The translations under genes were made by a program, and so were the position numbers. Positions 9,517-18,037 of a stretch of DNA of 64,000 nucleotides are shown here, one piece after another. The DNA is taken from contig JQNH01000001.1 in NCBI GenBank assembly GCA_000745135.1, positions 3,023,501-3,087,500 on the forward strand. The letters run 5' to 3'. Position 1 is the first letter of the stretch; each line of letters begins with the position of its first letter. The stretch comes from Rhizobiales bacterium YIM 77505. Lineage in GTDB: Bacteria > Pseudomonadota > Alphaproteobacteria > Rhizobiales > Beijerinckiaceae. The notes under the pieces are model-generated. The model worked only from the letters and a program-made list of their open reading frames with translations, was not told the DNA's origin and made no database searches.

Positions 9517-10583
9517 TATGCGGCCCTCCCGAACAAGCCGGCCGGCTTGATGAGCAGAACGATGGCCATGATGATGAAGATCACGGTGCTCGAGGCCTCC
9601 GGATAGAACACCTTGGTCAGGCCCTCGATGAGGCCAAGGCCGAAACCGGTGACGATGGAGCCGAGGATCGAGCCCATGCCGCCGATCACCACCACGGCGA
9701 AGACGACGATGATGAGGTCGGCGCCCATGTTGGGATTGACCGAATAGATCGGCGCCGCGAGCACGCCGGCGAGCGCGGCGAGCCCGACGCCGAAGCCGTA
9801 GGTGATGGTGACGAGCCGCGGCACGTTGATGCCGAAGGCCTGGGTGAGGGTCGGGTTCTCCGTGGCAGCGCGAAGATAGGCGCCGAGCCGCGTCTTCTCG
9901 ATCACGAACCAGGTGGCGAGGCAGACGACGAGGGAGGCCACCACCACCCAGCCCCGGTAGTTCGGCATGAACATGAAGCCGAAGTTCTGGCCGCCGGTGA
10001 GCTCGCGCGGGATCTGGTAGGGCAGGCCCGAGGAGCCGTAGGCGTTGCGGAACAGGCCCTGGATGATGAGGGCAAGCCCGAAGGTGAGGAGGAGCCCGTA
10101 GAGGTGGTCCACATGGCCTTCCGCCGTCGAGATGCGCTCGCGGGCCACATGCGCCCAGACGGCGCCGAAGACCGCGCCGACGAGGAGCGCGGCGGCAAGG
10201 CTCGTGCCCTCGCTCCAGCCGATCCCCACATAGCACAGGAGGAAGGTGAGGATGGCCGAGATCACGAAGAGGAGGCTTCGGATCTTGTCGTTGCTGGCGA
10301 GCTGCGAGATCAGGTTGCGCTCGAGGATGACCCCGGTGATGCCGACGGCGATCGGCGCGATCAGAAGCGCCCACCAATAGCCGAGGCCGGCCCAGTTGAG
10401 CAGCATCCAGGCCACGAAGGCGCCCATCATGTACTGGGCGCCGTGGGTGAAGTTGATGATGTTGAGGAGCCCGAAGATGACCGCAAGGCCAAGGCTCAGG
10501 ATCGCATAGAAGGAGCCGTTGATCAGCCCGAGGAGGAGCTGACCGAAGAGGGCGGCGGTGGGAACCCCGAGGATGGTTGTCAT
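9516..10583 (-). CDS. livH: Branched-chain amino acid-type ABC transporter permease LivH
   Basis: This is a 355-residue inner-membrane permease, somewhat longer than the typical 290-300 residues. The extension is a loop around residues 90-165. It carries LINGSFYAILSLGLAVIFG and INFTHGAQYMMGAF at the N-terminus and the conserved GGMGSILGSIVTGF near the C-terminus. The stop overlaps the livM ATG by one base. It is the fourth gene of the livGFKHM series, and substrate range depends on the binding protein. Confidence 0.95.
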   Translation of the reverse strand: MTTILGVPTAALFGQLLLGLINGSFYAILSLGLAVIFGLLNIINFTHGAQYMMGAFVAWMLLNWAGLGYWWALLIAPIAVGITGVILERNLISQLASNDKIRSLLFVISAILTFLLCYVGIGWSEGTSLAAALLVGAVFGAVWAHVARERISTAEGHVDHLYGLLLTFGLALIIQGLFRNAYGSSGLPYQIPRELTGGQNFGFMFMPNYRGWVVVASLVVCLATWFVIEKTRLGAYLRAATENPTLTQAFGINVPRLVTITYGFGVGLAALAGVLAAPIYSVNPNMGADLIIVVFAVVVIGGMGSILGSIVTGFGLGLIEGLTKVFYPEASSTVIFIIMAIVLLIKPAGLFGRAA

Positions 10584-10634
10584 GCGGCCTGCCAGCTGAA
10601 CCTGGTCGTCATCCCGGCCGGGCCTCGCCCGCCG

Positions 10635-10671
10635 CCGGGATCGTTTCGAGAGATGCCTTGCGCGATCCCGG
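10635..10671. promoter_or_regulatory. Intercistronic palindrome between livK and livH
   Basis: CCGGGATCG at 10635-10643 pairs with CGATCCCGG at 10663-10671 in the 144-bp gap between the binding-protein gene and its permeases. Smaller nested repeats (GGCCTT and AAGGGCC) lie alongside. Such structures often give binding-protein mRNA greater abundance than permease mRNA. No U-run makes it a classical terminator. Function is inferred. Confidence 0.45.
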
Positions 10672-10727
10672 ATCGGCCTTCAAGGGCCGTCCGGGACGAC
10701 GCATGCGGGAAGAGCCGGCGCGACGCT

Positions 10728-11933
10728 TCAGCTCTTCTTCACGAGCGGGCAGTTGCCCTGGTCGAGCGGACGGAAGGCCTGCTCGGCAGGAATGGTGGAG
10801 ATCAGCTTGTAGAGATCCCACTCGCCCTTCGACTCGCTCGGCTTCTTGACCTCGAAAAGATAGGCGTCGTGCATCTTGCGGCCGTCGACGCGGATGGTGC
10901 CCTTCCCGAACAGAGGATCGTCGGTCGGCATTTCCTTCATCTTGGCCATGATGGTGGCGGTGTCCTTCGACTTCGTGGCCTCGACCGCCTTGAGGTAGTG
11001 GAGGAGGCCCGCATAGACGCCTGCCTGCACCATGGTCGGCATCTTGCCGTTGTTGCGGGCGGCGAAGCGCTTCGAGAACTCCCGGGTCTGGTCGTTCAGG
11101 TCCCAGTAGAAGGACTCGGTCAGCACGAGCCCCTGCGCCGTCTGCAAGCCCAGCGCCTTGACGTCGCTCGAGAAGACGAGGAGGCCGGCGAGCTTCTGCC
11201 CGGCCTGGGTGATGCCGAACTCGCCCGCCTGCTTGATCGAGTTGATGGTGTCGCCGCCGGCATTGGCCAAGCCGATGACCTTGGCCTTCGAGGCCTGTGC
11301 CTGGAGGAGGAAGGACGAGAAGTCCTGGCCCGGGAACGGCGTCTTGACGGAGCCGAGGACCTTGCCGCCGTTCTTCACCACCACGGCGGTGGTGTCGCGC
11401 TCGAGCGCATGGCCGAAGGCATAGTCGGCGGTGAGGAAGAACCAGGTGTCGCCGCCGGCCTTGACCATGGCGCCGCCGGTGCCGTTCGCCAGCATCACCG
11501 TGTCGTAGGTCCAGTGCACCGTGTTCGGGGTGCATTGGGGGCCCGTGAGGTCGGACGAGGCGGCGCCCGAATTGATGAAGATCTTGTTCTTGTCCTTGGT
11601 GATCTGGTTGACTGCGAGCGCCACCGACGAGGTCGGCACGTCCATGATCACGTCGACGCCTTCGTTGTCGTACCACTGGCGGGCGATGTTGGAGCCTACA
11701 TCCGGCTTGTTCTGGTGGTCGGCCGAGACGATCTCGACGTTGATGCCCTTCTCCTTGGCCTTGAAGTCCTCGGCCGCCATGCGGGCCGCGATCACGGAGC
11801 CTTCGCCCGAGATGTCGGCATAAAGGCCCGAGCGATCGTTCAAGACGCCGATCTTGACGCTGACCTGGGCCTGGGCCGCGCCGGCCGACAGGGCCGCGAT
11901 GGCGCAAGCCACCAACAGTGATTTCAGCTTCAT
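10728..11933 (-). CDS. livK: ABC transporter periplasmic substrate-binding protein (LivK/Peripla_BP_6 type)
   Basis: The 401-residue protein starts with a clear Sec signal peptide (MKLKSLLVACAIAALSAGA, cleavage after AQA near residue 22). The mature start VSVKIGVLNDRSGLYADISG is the standard opening of type I periplasmic binding proteins for branched-chain or aromatic acids. A strong AGGAGGAAA ribosome-binding site precedes the ATG. It delivers ligand to LivHM. Close relatives are annotated for amino acids, urea, amides or aromatic acids, so the solute is undetermined. The neighbouring 2-oxoacid oxidoreductase favours a carboxylate or amino acid. Confidence 0.93.
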   Translation of the reverse strand: MKLKSLLVACAIAALSAGAAQAQVSVKIGVLNDRSGLYADISGEGSVIAARMAAEDFKAKEKGINVEIVSADHQNKPDVGSNIARQWYDNEGVDVIMDVPTSSVALAVNQITKDKNKIFINSGAASSDLTGPQCTPNTVHWTYDTVMLANGTGGAMVKAGGDTWFFLTADYAFGHALERDTTAVVVKNGGKVLGSVKTPFPGQDFSSFLLQAQASKAKVIGLANAGGDTINSIKQAGEFGITQAGQKLAGLLVFSSDVKALGLQTAQGLVLTESFYWDLNDQTREFSKRFAARNNGKMPTMVQAGVYAGLLHYLKAVEATKSKDTATIMAKMKEMPTDDPLFGKGTIRVDGRKMHDAYLFEVKKPSESKGEWDLYKLISTIPAEQAFRPLDQGNCPLVKKS

Positions 11934-11963
11934 GGGTTTCCTCCTGTAAGAGCCCTCTGGTTA

Positions 11964-12707
11964 TCAGACGCCGAGATAGGCGTGCAGCTTGTCGACGTTC
12001 TGGTCGAGCTCGCTGTTCAAGATCATGTCGACGACACGACCCTGCTCGACCACATAGTGCCGGTCGGCCACCGTCGAGGCAAAGCGGAAGTTCTGCTCCA
12101 CCAGGATGATGGTGAAGCCCTGCTTCTTGAGCTCGGCGATGGTGCGGCCGATCTGCTCGACGATCACCGGCGCCAGGCCTTCCGTCGGCTCGTCGAGCAG
12201 GAGCATGCGCGCGCCGGTGCGCAAGATGCGGGCGATGGACAGCATCTGCTGCTCGCCTCCCGACAGTTTCGTGCCCTGGCTGGAGAGCCGCTCGCGCAGG
12301 TTCGGGAAGAGCTCGAAGATCCGCTCCACCGGCAGGCCGCCCGGCCGCACCTGGGGCGGCAGGAAGAGGTTCTCCTCGACGGAAAGGCTCGAGAAGATGC
12401 CGCGCTCCTCCGGGACATAGCCGATCCCGAGCCGGGCGATCTGGCGCGAGGGCATGCGGATCGTCTCGACGCCCTCGAAGACAATCGACCCGCGGCGCTT
12501 CTGCAGGATGCCGATGATGGATTTCAGGGTGGTGGTCTTGCCCGCGCCGTTGCGGCCGAGCAGGGTCACGACTTCGCCTTCGCCGACATCGAAGCTGATG
12601 CCGTGCAGGACGTGGGACTCCCCATACCAGGCTTCGAGACCGCGGACCGACAGGAGGGCGGCGCCGGCCGCCGCCGGCGCGCGGGTGGCAAGCGCAGCCT
12701 CAGCCAT
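11964..12707 (-). CDS. livF: ABC transporter ATP-binding protein LivF
   Basis: The 247-residue ATPase has Walker A GRNGAGKTT, the signature LSGGEQQML and Walker B MLLLDEPTEGL, all as in LivF. I chose the ATG at 12707, which overlaps the livG stop by 8 bp; an in-frame TTG four codons upstream is possible. It energises the LivHM channel from the cytoplasmic side together with LivG. Confidence 0.95.
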   Translation of the reverse strand: MAEAALATRAPAAAGAALLSVRGLEAWYGESHVLHGISFDVGEGEVVTLLGRNGAGKTTTLKSIIGILQKRRGSIVFEGVETIRMPSRQIARLGIGYVPEERGIFSSLSVEENLFLPPQVRPGGLPVERIFELFPNLRERLSSQGTKLSGGEQQMLSIARILRTGARMLLLDEPTEGLAPVIVEQIGRTIAELKKQGFTIILVEQNFRFASTVADRHYVVEQGRVVDMILNSELDQNVDKLHAYLGV

Positions 12708-13473
12708 GGCCAACCCCAATATAAGCCTCGATCACCCGGGGATCCTTGGAGACGGTGGCGTAGTCCCCTTCCGCCAGCACCTTGCCGCGGGCGAGCACGG
12801 TGATGAAGTCGGACAGGGAGGCCACGACGGAGAGGTTGTGCTCCACCATCAGGATGGTGCGGTCCTTGGCGACGCTGCGGATGAGCGCCGCGATGCGGTC
12901 CACGTCCTCGCGCCCCATGCCGGCCATGGGCTCGTCGAGGAGCAGCATCTCCGGGTCGAGGGCCAGGGTGGTGGCGATCTCGAGCGCGCGCTTGCGGCCA
13001 TAGGAGAGCTCCGCCGCCGGAAGCTCGGCAAAGCCCGCAAGGCCGACCGCATCGAGCAGCCGCAGCGCCTCCTCGTCGAGGGCGCTCAGCACCCGCTCGG
13101 AACGCCAGAAATCGAAGGAATCCCCTCGCTTCTTCTGCAGGGCGATACGCACGTTCTCGCAGGCGGTGAGGTGGGGGAACACCGCCGAGATCTGGAAGGA
13201 GCGCACGAGCCCCAGACGCGCCACGTCGGCGGGCTTCATCCGCGTGATGTCGCGCCCCTTGTAGGTGATCGTTCCTTCCGTCGGCGTCAGGAACTTGGTC
13301 AGAAGGTTGAAGCAGGTCGTCTTGCCGGCGCCGTTCGGACCGATCAGCGCGTGGATCGTGCCCCGCTTGACCCTCAGCGACACCCCGTCGACGGCCCGAA
13401 AGCCCTTGAACTCGATGGCGAGCCCCTCCGTCGCCAGAATGACGTCGGGCGCCGATCCTCCTCCCGCTACCAT
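12700..13473 (-). CDS. livG: ABC transporter ATP-binding protein LivG
   Basis: This 257-residue ATPase has Walker A GPNGAGKTT, signature LSYGRKRALEIA and Walker B MLLLDEPMAGM, plus the long LivG-type insertion after Walker A. The ATG at 13473 follows an AAGAAGAG ribosome-binding site and starts the conserved domain at the expected distance. It is the first gene of the livGFKHM-gltD-korAB run, so the operon promoter should lie in the 393-bp spacer upstream. Confidence 0.95.
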   Translation of the reverse strand: MVAGGGSAPDVILATEGLAIEFKGFRAVDGVSLRVKRGTIHALIGPNGAGKTTCFNLLTKFLTPTEGTITYKGRDITRMKPADVARLGLVRSFQISAVFPHLTACENVRIALQKKRGDSFDFWRSERVLSALDEEALRLLDAVGLAGFAELPAAELSYGRKRALEIATTLALDPEMLLLDEPMAGMGREDVDRIAALIRSVAKDRTILMVEHNLSVVASLSDFITVLARGKVLAEGDYATVSKDPRVIEAYIGVGHG

Positions 13474-13866
13474 ATGGCTCTTCTTGTTCGAATTTTGGGT
13501 TGACGCAATGCAGCATGGGGGCTCGCCCGGTGTCAACCGGGCGGTGCGCCGAAGGTGTTGGCAACCGGCGGCGTAGGTTCAGGCGCCCCCCTCCCCACCC
13601 TCCCCCTCCTTTCCCGGAGGCGTGGAGTGCCGAAGCGCAGTCCGGGACGGAAGCGCAAGAATCTTGCTGCGCAGCAGCGCCGTTGCTCTGGATAGCCGGA
13701 TCAAGCCCGGCCATGACAATGGAAAGGGTGAGAGCGAGGGCGCTCTGGATGGCCGGGCCCGGCCCGGCCATCACACCTCACAGGGCTCGGCCGCGAGGCC
13801 GGAAGGGGCGTCCCCGTTCAGCCTGGCGGACATTCTCTTGGACACGGCTCCTCTTGGGCAAGGCGT
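13474..13866. other. 393-bp repeat-rich spacer upstream of livG
   Basis: No gene is supported here. The stretch holds dispersed repeat copy B (13576-13683) and a pair of related units at about 13686-13716 and 13742-13773, both of the form CTCTGGAT-GCCGG-CCCGGCCAT. The livG promoter is expected near 13474-13560, but no convincing -35/-10 pair stands out. Confidence 0.6.
13576..13683. repeat. Dispersed intergenic repeat, copy B
   Basis: It shares the same ordered blocks as 3387-3503, including CAGTCCGGGACGGAAGCGC and GCGCAGCAGCGCCGT, with differences in the C-rich middle. The two copies flank the livGFKHM-gltD-korAB gene run. Confidence 0.7.
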
Positions 13867-15030
13867 CTACCTGGCGAGGAAGGCCGCGATCGCAGGCCCT
13901 GCCTTGGCGATGTGCAGGACCCCGTTGAGATGGCCGTTCGGGCCGGACACGGTCGCGGTCTCGACGGGAACGCCGTTCGCCCGGATGGCCGCGGCGGTGC
14001 GCTCGACCCATTCCGGCCGGAAGACCTGGTCGGTCGGGGCGTAGATGATGAGCGCCGGCGTCCTGATCTTGGCCGGATCGGCGGCGGCCAGCTGGTTGGC
14101 CCGCACGAGGTAGAGCATGTGGTTGGCGTCGGCGACGGCGGCGCGCGCCGCCCCCGCGGCCTCGAGCGCCGCCTCGATCTTGAAGCGGTTCTCAAGGGCC
14201 GCGCCCGGATCCTTGCCTTCGGCCGCGGGAGCGGTGCCGAAGGCCGTGGCCGCCCATTCCGGGCCTTGGGCGTGGAGCGTGACGACCTTCAGGGCGGCGG
14301 CGAGCCCGTCCTTCGGCGGATCGTTCGGGTCATAGGCGCCGTTCTTCCACTTGGGATCGAGCCGGATCGGCTGGGCCCAGACGTCGAGCCAGGCGGTAAG
14401 ATATGGGTCGCCCCCGGCGGCGCCGATCACCGGGACGATGCGCTCCACCATCTCCGGATAGGCGACCGCCCATTCATAGGCCTGGAGCGCCCCCATGGAG
14501 GCTCCCACCACCGCCTTCACCCGGCGGATGCCGAGACTCTCCAGGAGCGCCTTCTGCACGTTCACGAAGTCGCGCATGGTGACGATCGGGAAGGTCGTCC
14601 CATAGGGCTTGCCCGTCTCCGGGTTGATGCTCGCCGGCCCCGTGGTGACCACGTTCGGGTCCTTGGGGCTCAAATTGACGAGGGTGTCGGAGGAAATGAC
14701 GAAATACCTGTTGGTGTCGATCGCCTTGCCGGGGCCGATGATCGCGTCCCAGTAGCCCGGCAGCTTGTCATCCGGCTTGTACTTGCCCGCCGCGTGGCTC
14801 GTGCCCGAGAAGTAATGGGTGATCAGCACCACATTGGAGCGGTCGGCGTTCAGCGTGCCGTAGCTCTCCCAGCCGACCTTGACGCCCTTGACGGTGGCGC
14901 CGCCGACCGTCGTGTACTGCGGCAACTCGAACACCTTCTTCTCGACGATGAGCTCCTGCGCCAACGCTCCCCTCGCGCAAAGCGCGAGGGCGATGGTGAC
15001 GGCGGCGCTCCTCCACAGACGGCCCGGCAT
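13867..15030 (-). CDS. Exported alpha/beta-hydrolase of the homoserine O-acetyltransferase (MetX) family
   Basis: The 387-residue protein has an N-terminal signal peptide (about residues 1-25, ending GALAQ) followed by a MetX-like alpha/beta hydrolase fold. The nucleophile elbow is GASMGALQAYEWAV, the acid is in IYAPTDQVFRPEW, and the histidine is in GPNGHLNGVL. An excellent GGGAGGA ribosome-binding site supports the ATG at 15030. Cytosolic MetX acetylates homoserine, but a predicted periplasmic location is odd for that job, so an acyltransferase or esterase on another substrate is more likely. It is divergent from the SDR gene. Confidence 0.85.
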   Translation of the reverse strand: MPGRLWRSAAVTIALALCARGALAQELIVEKKVFELPQYTTVGGATVKGVKVGWESYGTLNADRSNVVLITHYFSGTSHAAGKYKPDDKLPGYWDAIIGPGKAIDTNRYFVISSDTLVNLSPKDPNVVTTGPASINPETGKPYGTTFPIVTMRDFVNVQKALLESLGIRRVKAVVGASMGALQAYEWAVAYPEMVERIVPVIGAAGGDPYLTAWLDVWAQPIRLDPKWKNGAYDPNDPPKDGLAAALKVVTLHAQGPEWAATAFGTAPAAEGKDPGAALENRFKIEAALEAAGAARAAVADANHMLYLVRANQLAAADPAKIRTPALIIYAPTDQVFRPEWVERTAAAIRANGVPVETATVSGPNGHLNGVLHIAKAGPAIAAFLAR

Positions 15031-15149
15031 GGCTCCTCCCTTCGGGTCGGGTGACGGCTTTCCGCCATCAAAGCCGAAAAAGGAGGGCGTCGGAAGCTTC
15101 ATTCGGCCGAAGCTGTGCTAAAGCTGCGTCGCCACCCGTCGATCCGCCC

Positions 15150-15911
15150 ATGCCAGCCGACCCATCCGTCACCGACGCCTTTGCACCGGATCTCTTCGCC
15201 GGCCGCGCCGTGCTCGTCACCGGCGGCACGAGCGGCATCGGGCTCGGGGCGGCGCTCGCCTTCCGCAAGCTCGGCGCCCTGGTCACGGCGACCGGCGCCA
15301 CGGCGGCCGAATGCGAGCGCGCCGCCTCTGAGCCGGCGAATGCCGGCATCGCCTTCGCCCCCCTCGATGTGCGCGAGGGAGCGGCGGTCGAGGCCCTCGT
15401 GGAGGGGCTTTCCCGCCTCGACGTGGTGGTGAATGCGGCGGGCGTGATCCGGCGCGATCTCGAGCACGACCCCGAGGTCTTCGCCGACGTCCTTGCCGTC
15501 AACCTCACCGGCACGATGCGCGTCTCAGCCGCCGCCAGGGGCAAGCTTGCAGCCACGGGGGGCTGCGTCGTGAACATCGCCTCGATGCTGACCTTCTTCG
15601 GCGGGCCGCGCGTGCCGGGCTACAGCGCCTCCAAGGGCGGGATCGGACAATTGACGAAGAGCCTCGCCGCCGCCTGGGCCGCGGACGGGATCCGGGTCAA
15701 CGCCGTCGCCCCGGGATGGATCGCGACGCCCCTGACCGAGGCCCTGCGCCAGGACGAGGCGAAGAGCCGCCCGATCCTGTCGCGCACGCCGATGGGACGG
15801 TGGGGCACGCCGGAGGAGGTCGCCGGCGCGATCGTCTTTCTCGCCTCGCCGGCGGCGCGTTTCATCACGGGCGCCCTTCTTGCCGTCGATGGCGGCTACC
15901 TGGCGGCATGA
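15150..15911 (+). CDS. Short-chain dehydrogenase/reductase
   Basis: This 253-residue classical SDR has the NAD(P)-binding TGGTSGIGLG motif (about residues 21-30), the NAAGV motif, catalytic Ser in NIASM and the YSASKGG catalytic Tyr/Lys pair. The C-terminal FITGALLAVDGGYLA is family-typical. I started at the ATG at 15150, which places the glycine motif at the usual distance. The substrate is unknown. The cupin gene 60 bp downstream is probably co-transcribed. Confidence 0.93.
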   Translation: MPADPSVTDAFAPDLFAGRAVLVTGGTSGIGLGAALAFRKLGALVTATGATAAECERAASEPANAGIAFAPLDVREGAAVEALVEGLSRLDVVVNAAGVIRRDLEHDPEVFADVLAVNLTGTMRVSAAARGKLAATGGCVVNIASMLTFFGGPRVPGYSASKGGIGQLTKSLAAAWAADGIRVNAVAPGWIATPLTEALRQDEAKSRPILSRTPMGRWGTPEEVAGAIVFLASPAARFITGALLAVDGGYLAA

Positions 15912-15970
15912 CGGCCGCTTCCCGTAAGCCGTTCGGCCGCTTCATGATGGCCGCTTTCCGGAGAGACACG

Positions 15971-16507
15971 ATGAGCGCGACCGAAACCCGCACACCGGCC
16001 GACGAGAAATGGATCCCCTACAAGCACCCGCAGCCCAAGGAATCCCCGCCCGAGCTCGTCGTCCCGAACGCCATCCCGACGGACGAGCGCATCTGGGTGC
16101 CGGTCGAGGAGAACGTCTGGTTCCGGCCGCTCCTCATGTGCGTATCGCGGGGCTACTGGATGAACCTCTTGCGGGTGCGCAGGTCCGGCGTCCTCTCCCG
16201 CCATCGTCACCCCCTGCCCGTGCACGGCTTCGTCCTCAAGGGGGAATGGCGCTACCTTGAACATGACTGGGTCGCCCGCGAGGGCTCTTACGTCTACGAG
16301 GCGCCGGGCGAGACCCACACCCTCGTCGTCGACCCGCATGTGGAGGAAATGATCACCCTCTTCCAGGTCAACGGCGCCATGATCTATGTGGACCCGGAGG
16401 GCAAGACCACCGGCTACGACGACGTCTTCACCCGCATCGACAAGTGCCGCGCCCACTATGCGAAGAATGGGCTTGGCGAGGGCTACATCGATCAGTTCAT
16501 CCGCTGA
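15971..16507 (+). CDS. Cupin-fold protein resembling 2,4'-dihydroxyacetophenone dioxygenase
   Basis: The 178-residue single cupin contains RHRHPLPVHGFVLKGEW (about residues 76-92) and the second-motif GETHTLVVD, giving the His ligands expected of a mononuclear metal site. The overall pattern matches the dioxygenase family that cleaves 2,4'-dihydroxyacetophenone. The ATG at 15971 starts MSATETR, immediately before the conserved part. Together with the upstream SDR it may form a small aromatic- or ketone-degradation pair. Substrate is inferred by family only. Confidence 0.75.
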   Translation: MSATETRTPADEKWIPYKHPQPKESPPELVVPNAIPTDERIWVPVEENVWFRPLLMCVSRGYWMNLLRVRRSGVLSRHRHPLPVHGFVLKGEWRYLEHDWVAREGSYVYEAPGETHTLVVDPHVEEMITLFQVNGAMIYVDPEGKTTGYDDVFTRIDKCRAHYAKNGLGEGYIDQFIR

Positions 16508-16570
16508 CGACCTCCTCTGACGACCCCGGTCCGGAGCGCCAAGCTCCGGCCTGGCGCCCCTCGCGGGCCG

Positions 16571-17434
16571 TCAGGCCTTCGCCGGATCGCCGCGAAGCGC
16601 GGGCGGAACGACGCAGGGGGGCAGGGTGAAGGCGGCGCGGTGCACCTCGGGCGTGTAGTAGCGCGTGCCGCCCTTGATCCGCCCCATGCGTTCCCGCAAC
16701 ACCTTGGCCGGCGGCCGCAGCGCCTCGCGGGATTCGCCTGCCGCGACAAGGGCCAGCATGCCCCCAGCGTAGGTCGGCACAGGCGCGAGGAAGGGCCGCG
16801 CCGCCCCGAAGACGGCGCTCAAGCGCCGACATACATCGTCGAGCTCGGCCGGCTGGAAGAAGGGCGCGCCGCTCTGGACAGTCAGGATCCCGCCAGGGCG
16901 CAAGAGGCGCTTGCAGTCCCGGTAGAACGCTTCGGAGAACAGCACTTCCCCCGGCCCGATCGGATCAGTGGAATCGACGATGATGACGTCGAAGGCTTGC
17001 CGCGCCTCGGCCACATATTTGATGCCGTCCTGGACGATCACCGTAGCGCGAGGGTCCTCGAAGGCGCCGCCCGAGACGGCGGGCAGGTACCGCTTCGACA
17101 GCTCGATCACCTGTCCGTCGAGCTCCACCAGGACGGCGGCGGCGACCGGATGCTTCAGCACCTCCTTCAGGACGCCGCCGTCGCCGCCTCCGACGATGAG
17201 CACGCGCTCGGCGGATCCATGCGCCATCAACGGCACCTGGGCGATCATCTCGTGGTAGATGTGGTTGTCGCCTTCGGTGAGCTGGACCACGCCATCGAGG
17301 ATGAGGACCTTCCCGAAGATCCGGTTCTCGAAGATGAGGACCTCCTGGAAATCGGTACGCCCCTCGTACAGCACGGCATCGACCGTGAAGACCTGGGCGA
17401 AATGCTCGTAGAGCCTTTCCTGGAAGGATTTCAC
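16571..17434 (-). CDS. speE: Spermidine synthase (polyamine aminopropyltransferase)
   Basis: The 287-residue enzyme transfers aminopropyl from decarboxylated S-adenosylmethionine to putrescine. It shows the N-terminal beta domain, LIVGGGDGGVLKEVLKH for nucleotide binding, and VDSTDPIGPGE with the catalytic Asp. It starts with GTG at 17434, which overlaps the speD stop codon (GTGA), so SpeD and SpeE are translationally coupled. Length is normal for bacterial SpeE. Confidence 0.95.
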   Translation of the reverse strand: MKSFQERLYEHFAQVFTVDAVLYEGRTDFQEVLIFENRIFGKVLILDGVVQLTEGDNHIYHEMIAQVPLMAHGSAERVLIVGGGDGGVLKEVLKHPVAAAVLVELDGQVIELSKRYLPAVSGGAFEDPRATVIVQDGIKYVAEARQAFDVIIVDSTDPIGPGEVLFSEAFYRDCKRLLRPGGILTVQSGAPFFQPAELDDVCRRLSAVFGAARPFLAPVPTYAGGMLALVAAGESREALRPPAKVLRERMGRIKGGTRYYTPEVHRAAFTLPPCVVPPALRGDPAKA

Positions 17435-17808
17435 GGCATCACCCCCCGGCGGTGCTCCGCGATGCTCAGCATGCCCGGCGTGAAGGCGCGCCGCAGCACG
17501 TCGATCGCCTTGTGCGGCTGAGCTTCGCCGCACATGAAGACGTCCACGGCCGCGAAGGCGCATTCCGGCCAAGTGTGAATGGAAATATGGCTCTCCGCCA
17601 GGATGGCGACGCCCGTGACACCCCCATTCGGCGTGAAGCGATGGAGATCGATCTTCAGAAGCGTGGCCCCGGCGGCAGAGGCAGCCTCGCGCAGCGCCGC
17701 TTCGATGGCCGGGACGTCATCAAGACGGGAAGCTTTCCAGAGATCGACGATAAGGTGCGTGCCGGCAAAACGCAGGCCGTCGCGCTCGACGAAGTGGTCG
17801 AGGTTCAT
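17431..17808 (-). CDS. speD: S-adenosylmethionine decarboxylase proenzyme (short bacterial class)
   Basis: This 125-residue protein is cleaved autocatalytically at the serine in AESHISIHTWPE (around residues 61-72) to form the pyruvoyl cofactor. It supplies decarboxylated SAM to SpeE, encoded next in a 4-bp overlap. CAFAAVDVFMCG carries the conserved proton-donor cysteine. The ATG at 17808 (MNLDHFVERDG) gives the usual class 1b length. Confidence 0.95.
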   Translation of the reverse strand: MNLDHFVERDGLRFAGTHLIVDLWKASRLDDVPAIEAALREAASAAGATLLKIDLHRFTPNGGVTGVAILAESHISIHTWPECAFAAVDVFMCGEAQPHKAIDVLRRAFTPGMLSIAEHRRGVMP

Positions 17809-18037
17809 CGCTGGTTCGCCCGCCGTCCGGGGGGCCGGATCGCGCGTCCGCCCCCGATCGACATGCTGGGGGCGTTCATGCCCGTGCCACGGGGGACAGG
17901 GCGAAGGCGCAGCCATGCCGAGGGGGGATACCTGATCCATTCAATCCTCCAGATTCTCCATGAGCACGATTGAAAGCGGGTGCTGCGCGACCGCTCGGTC
18001 GCGCGGCCCAAACCAGTGTCGCAGGCCGGCGGGCGGC

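Noticed and set aside
9477-11921. 814-codon plus-strand open frame across livH/livK
   Set aside because: The translation is low-complexity and lies opposite conserved Liv genes; no start signal or family match.
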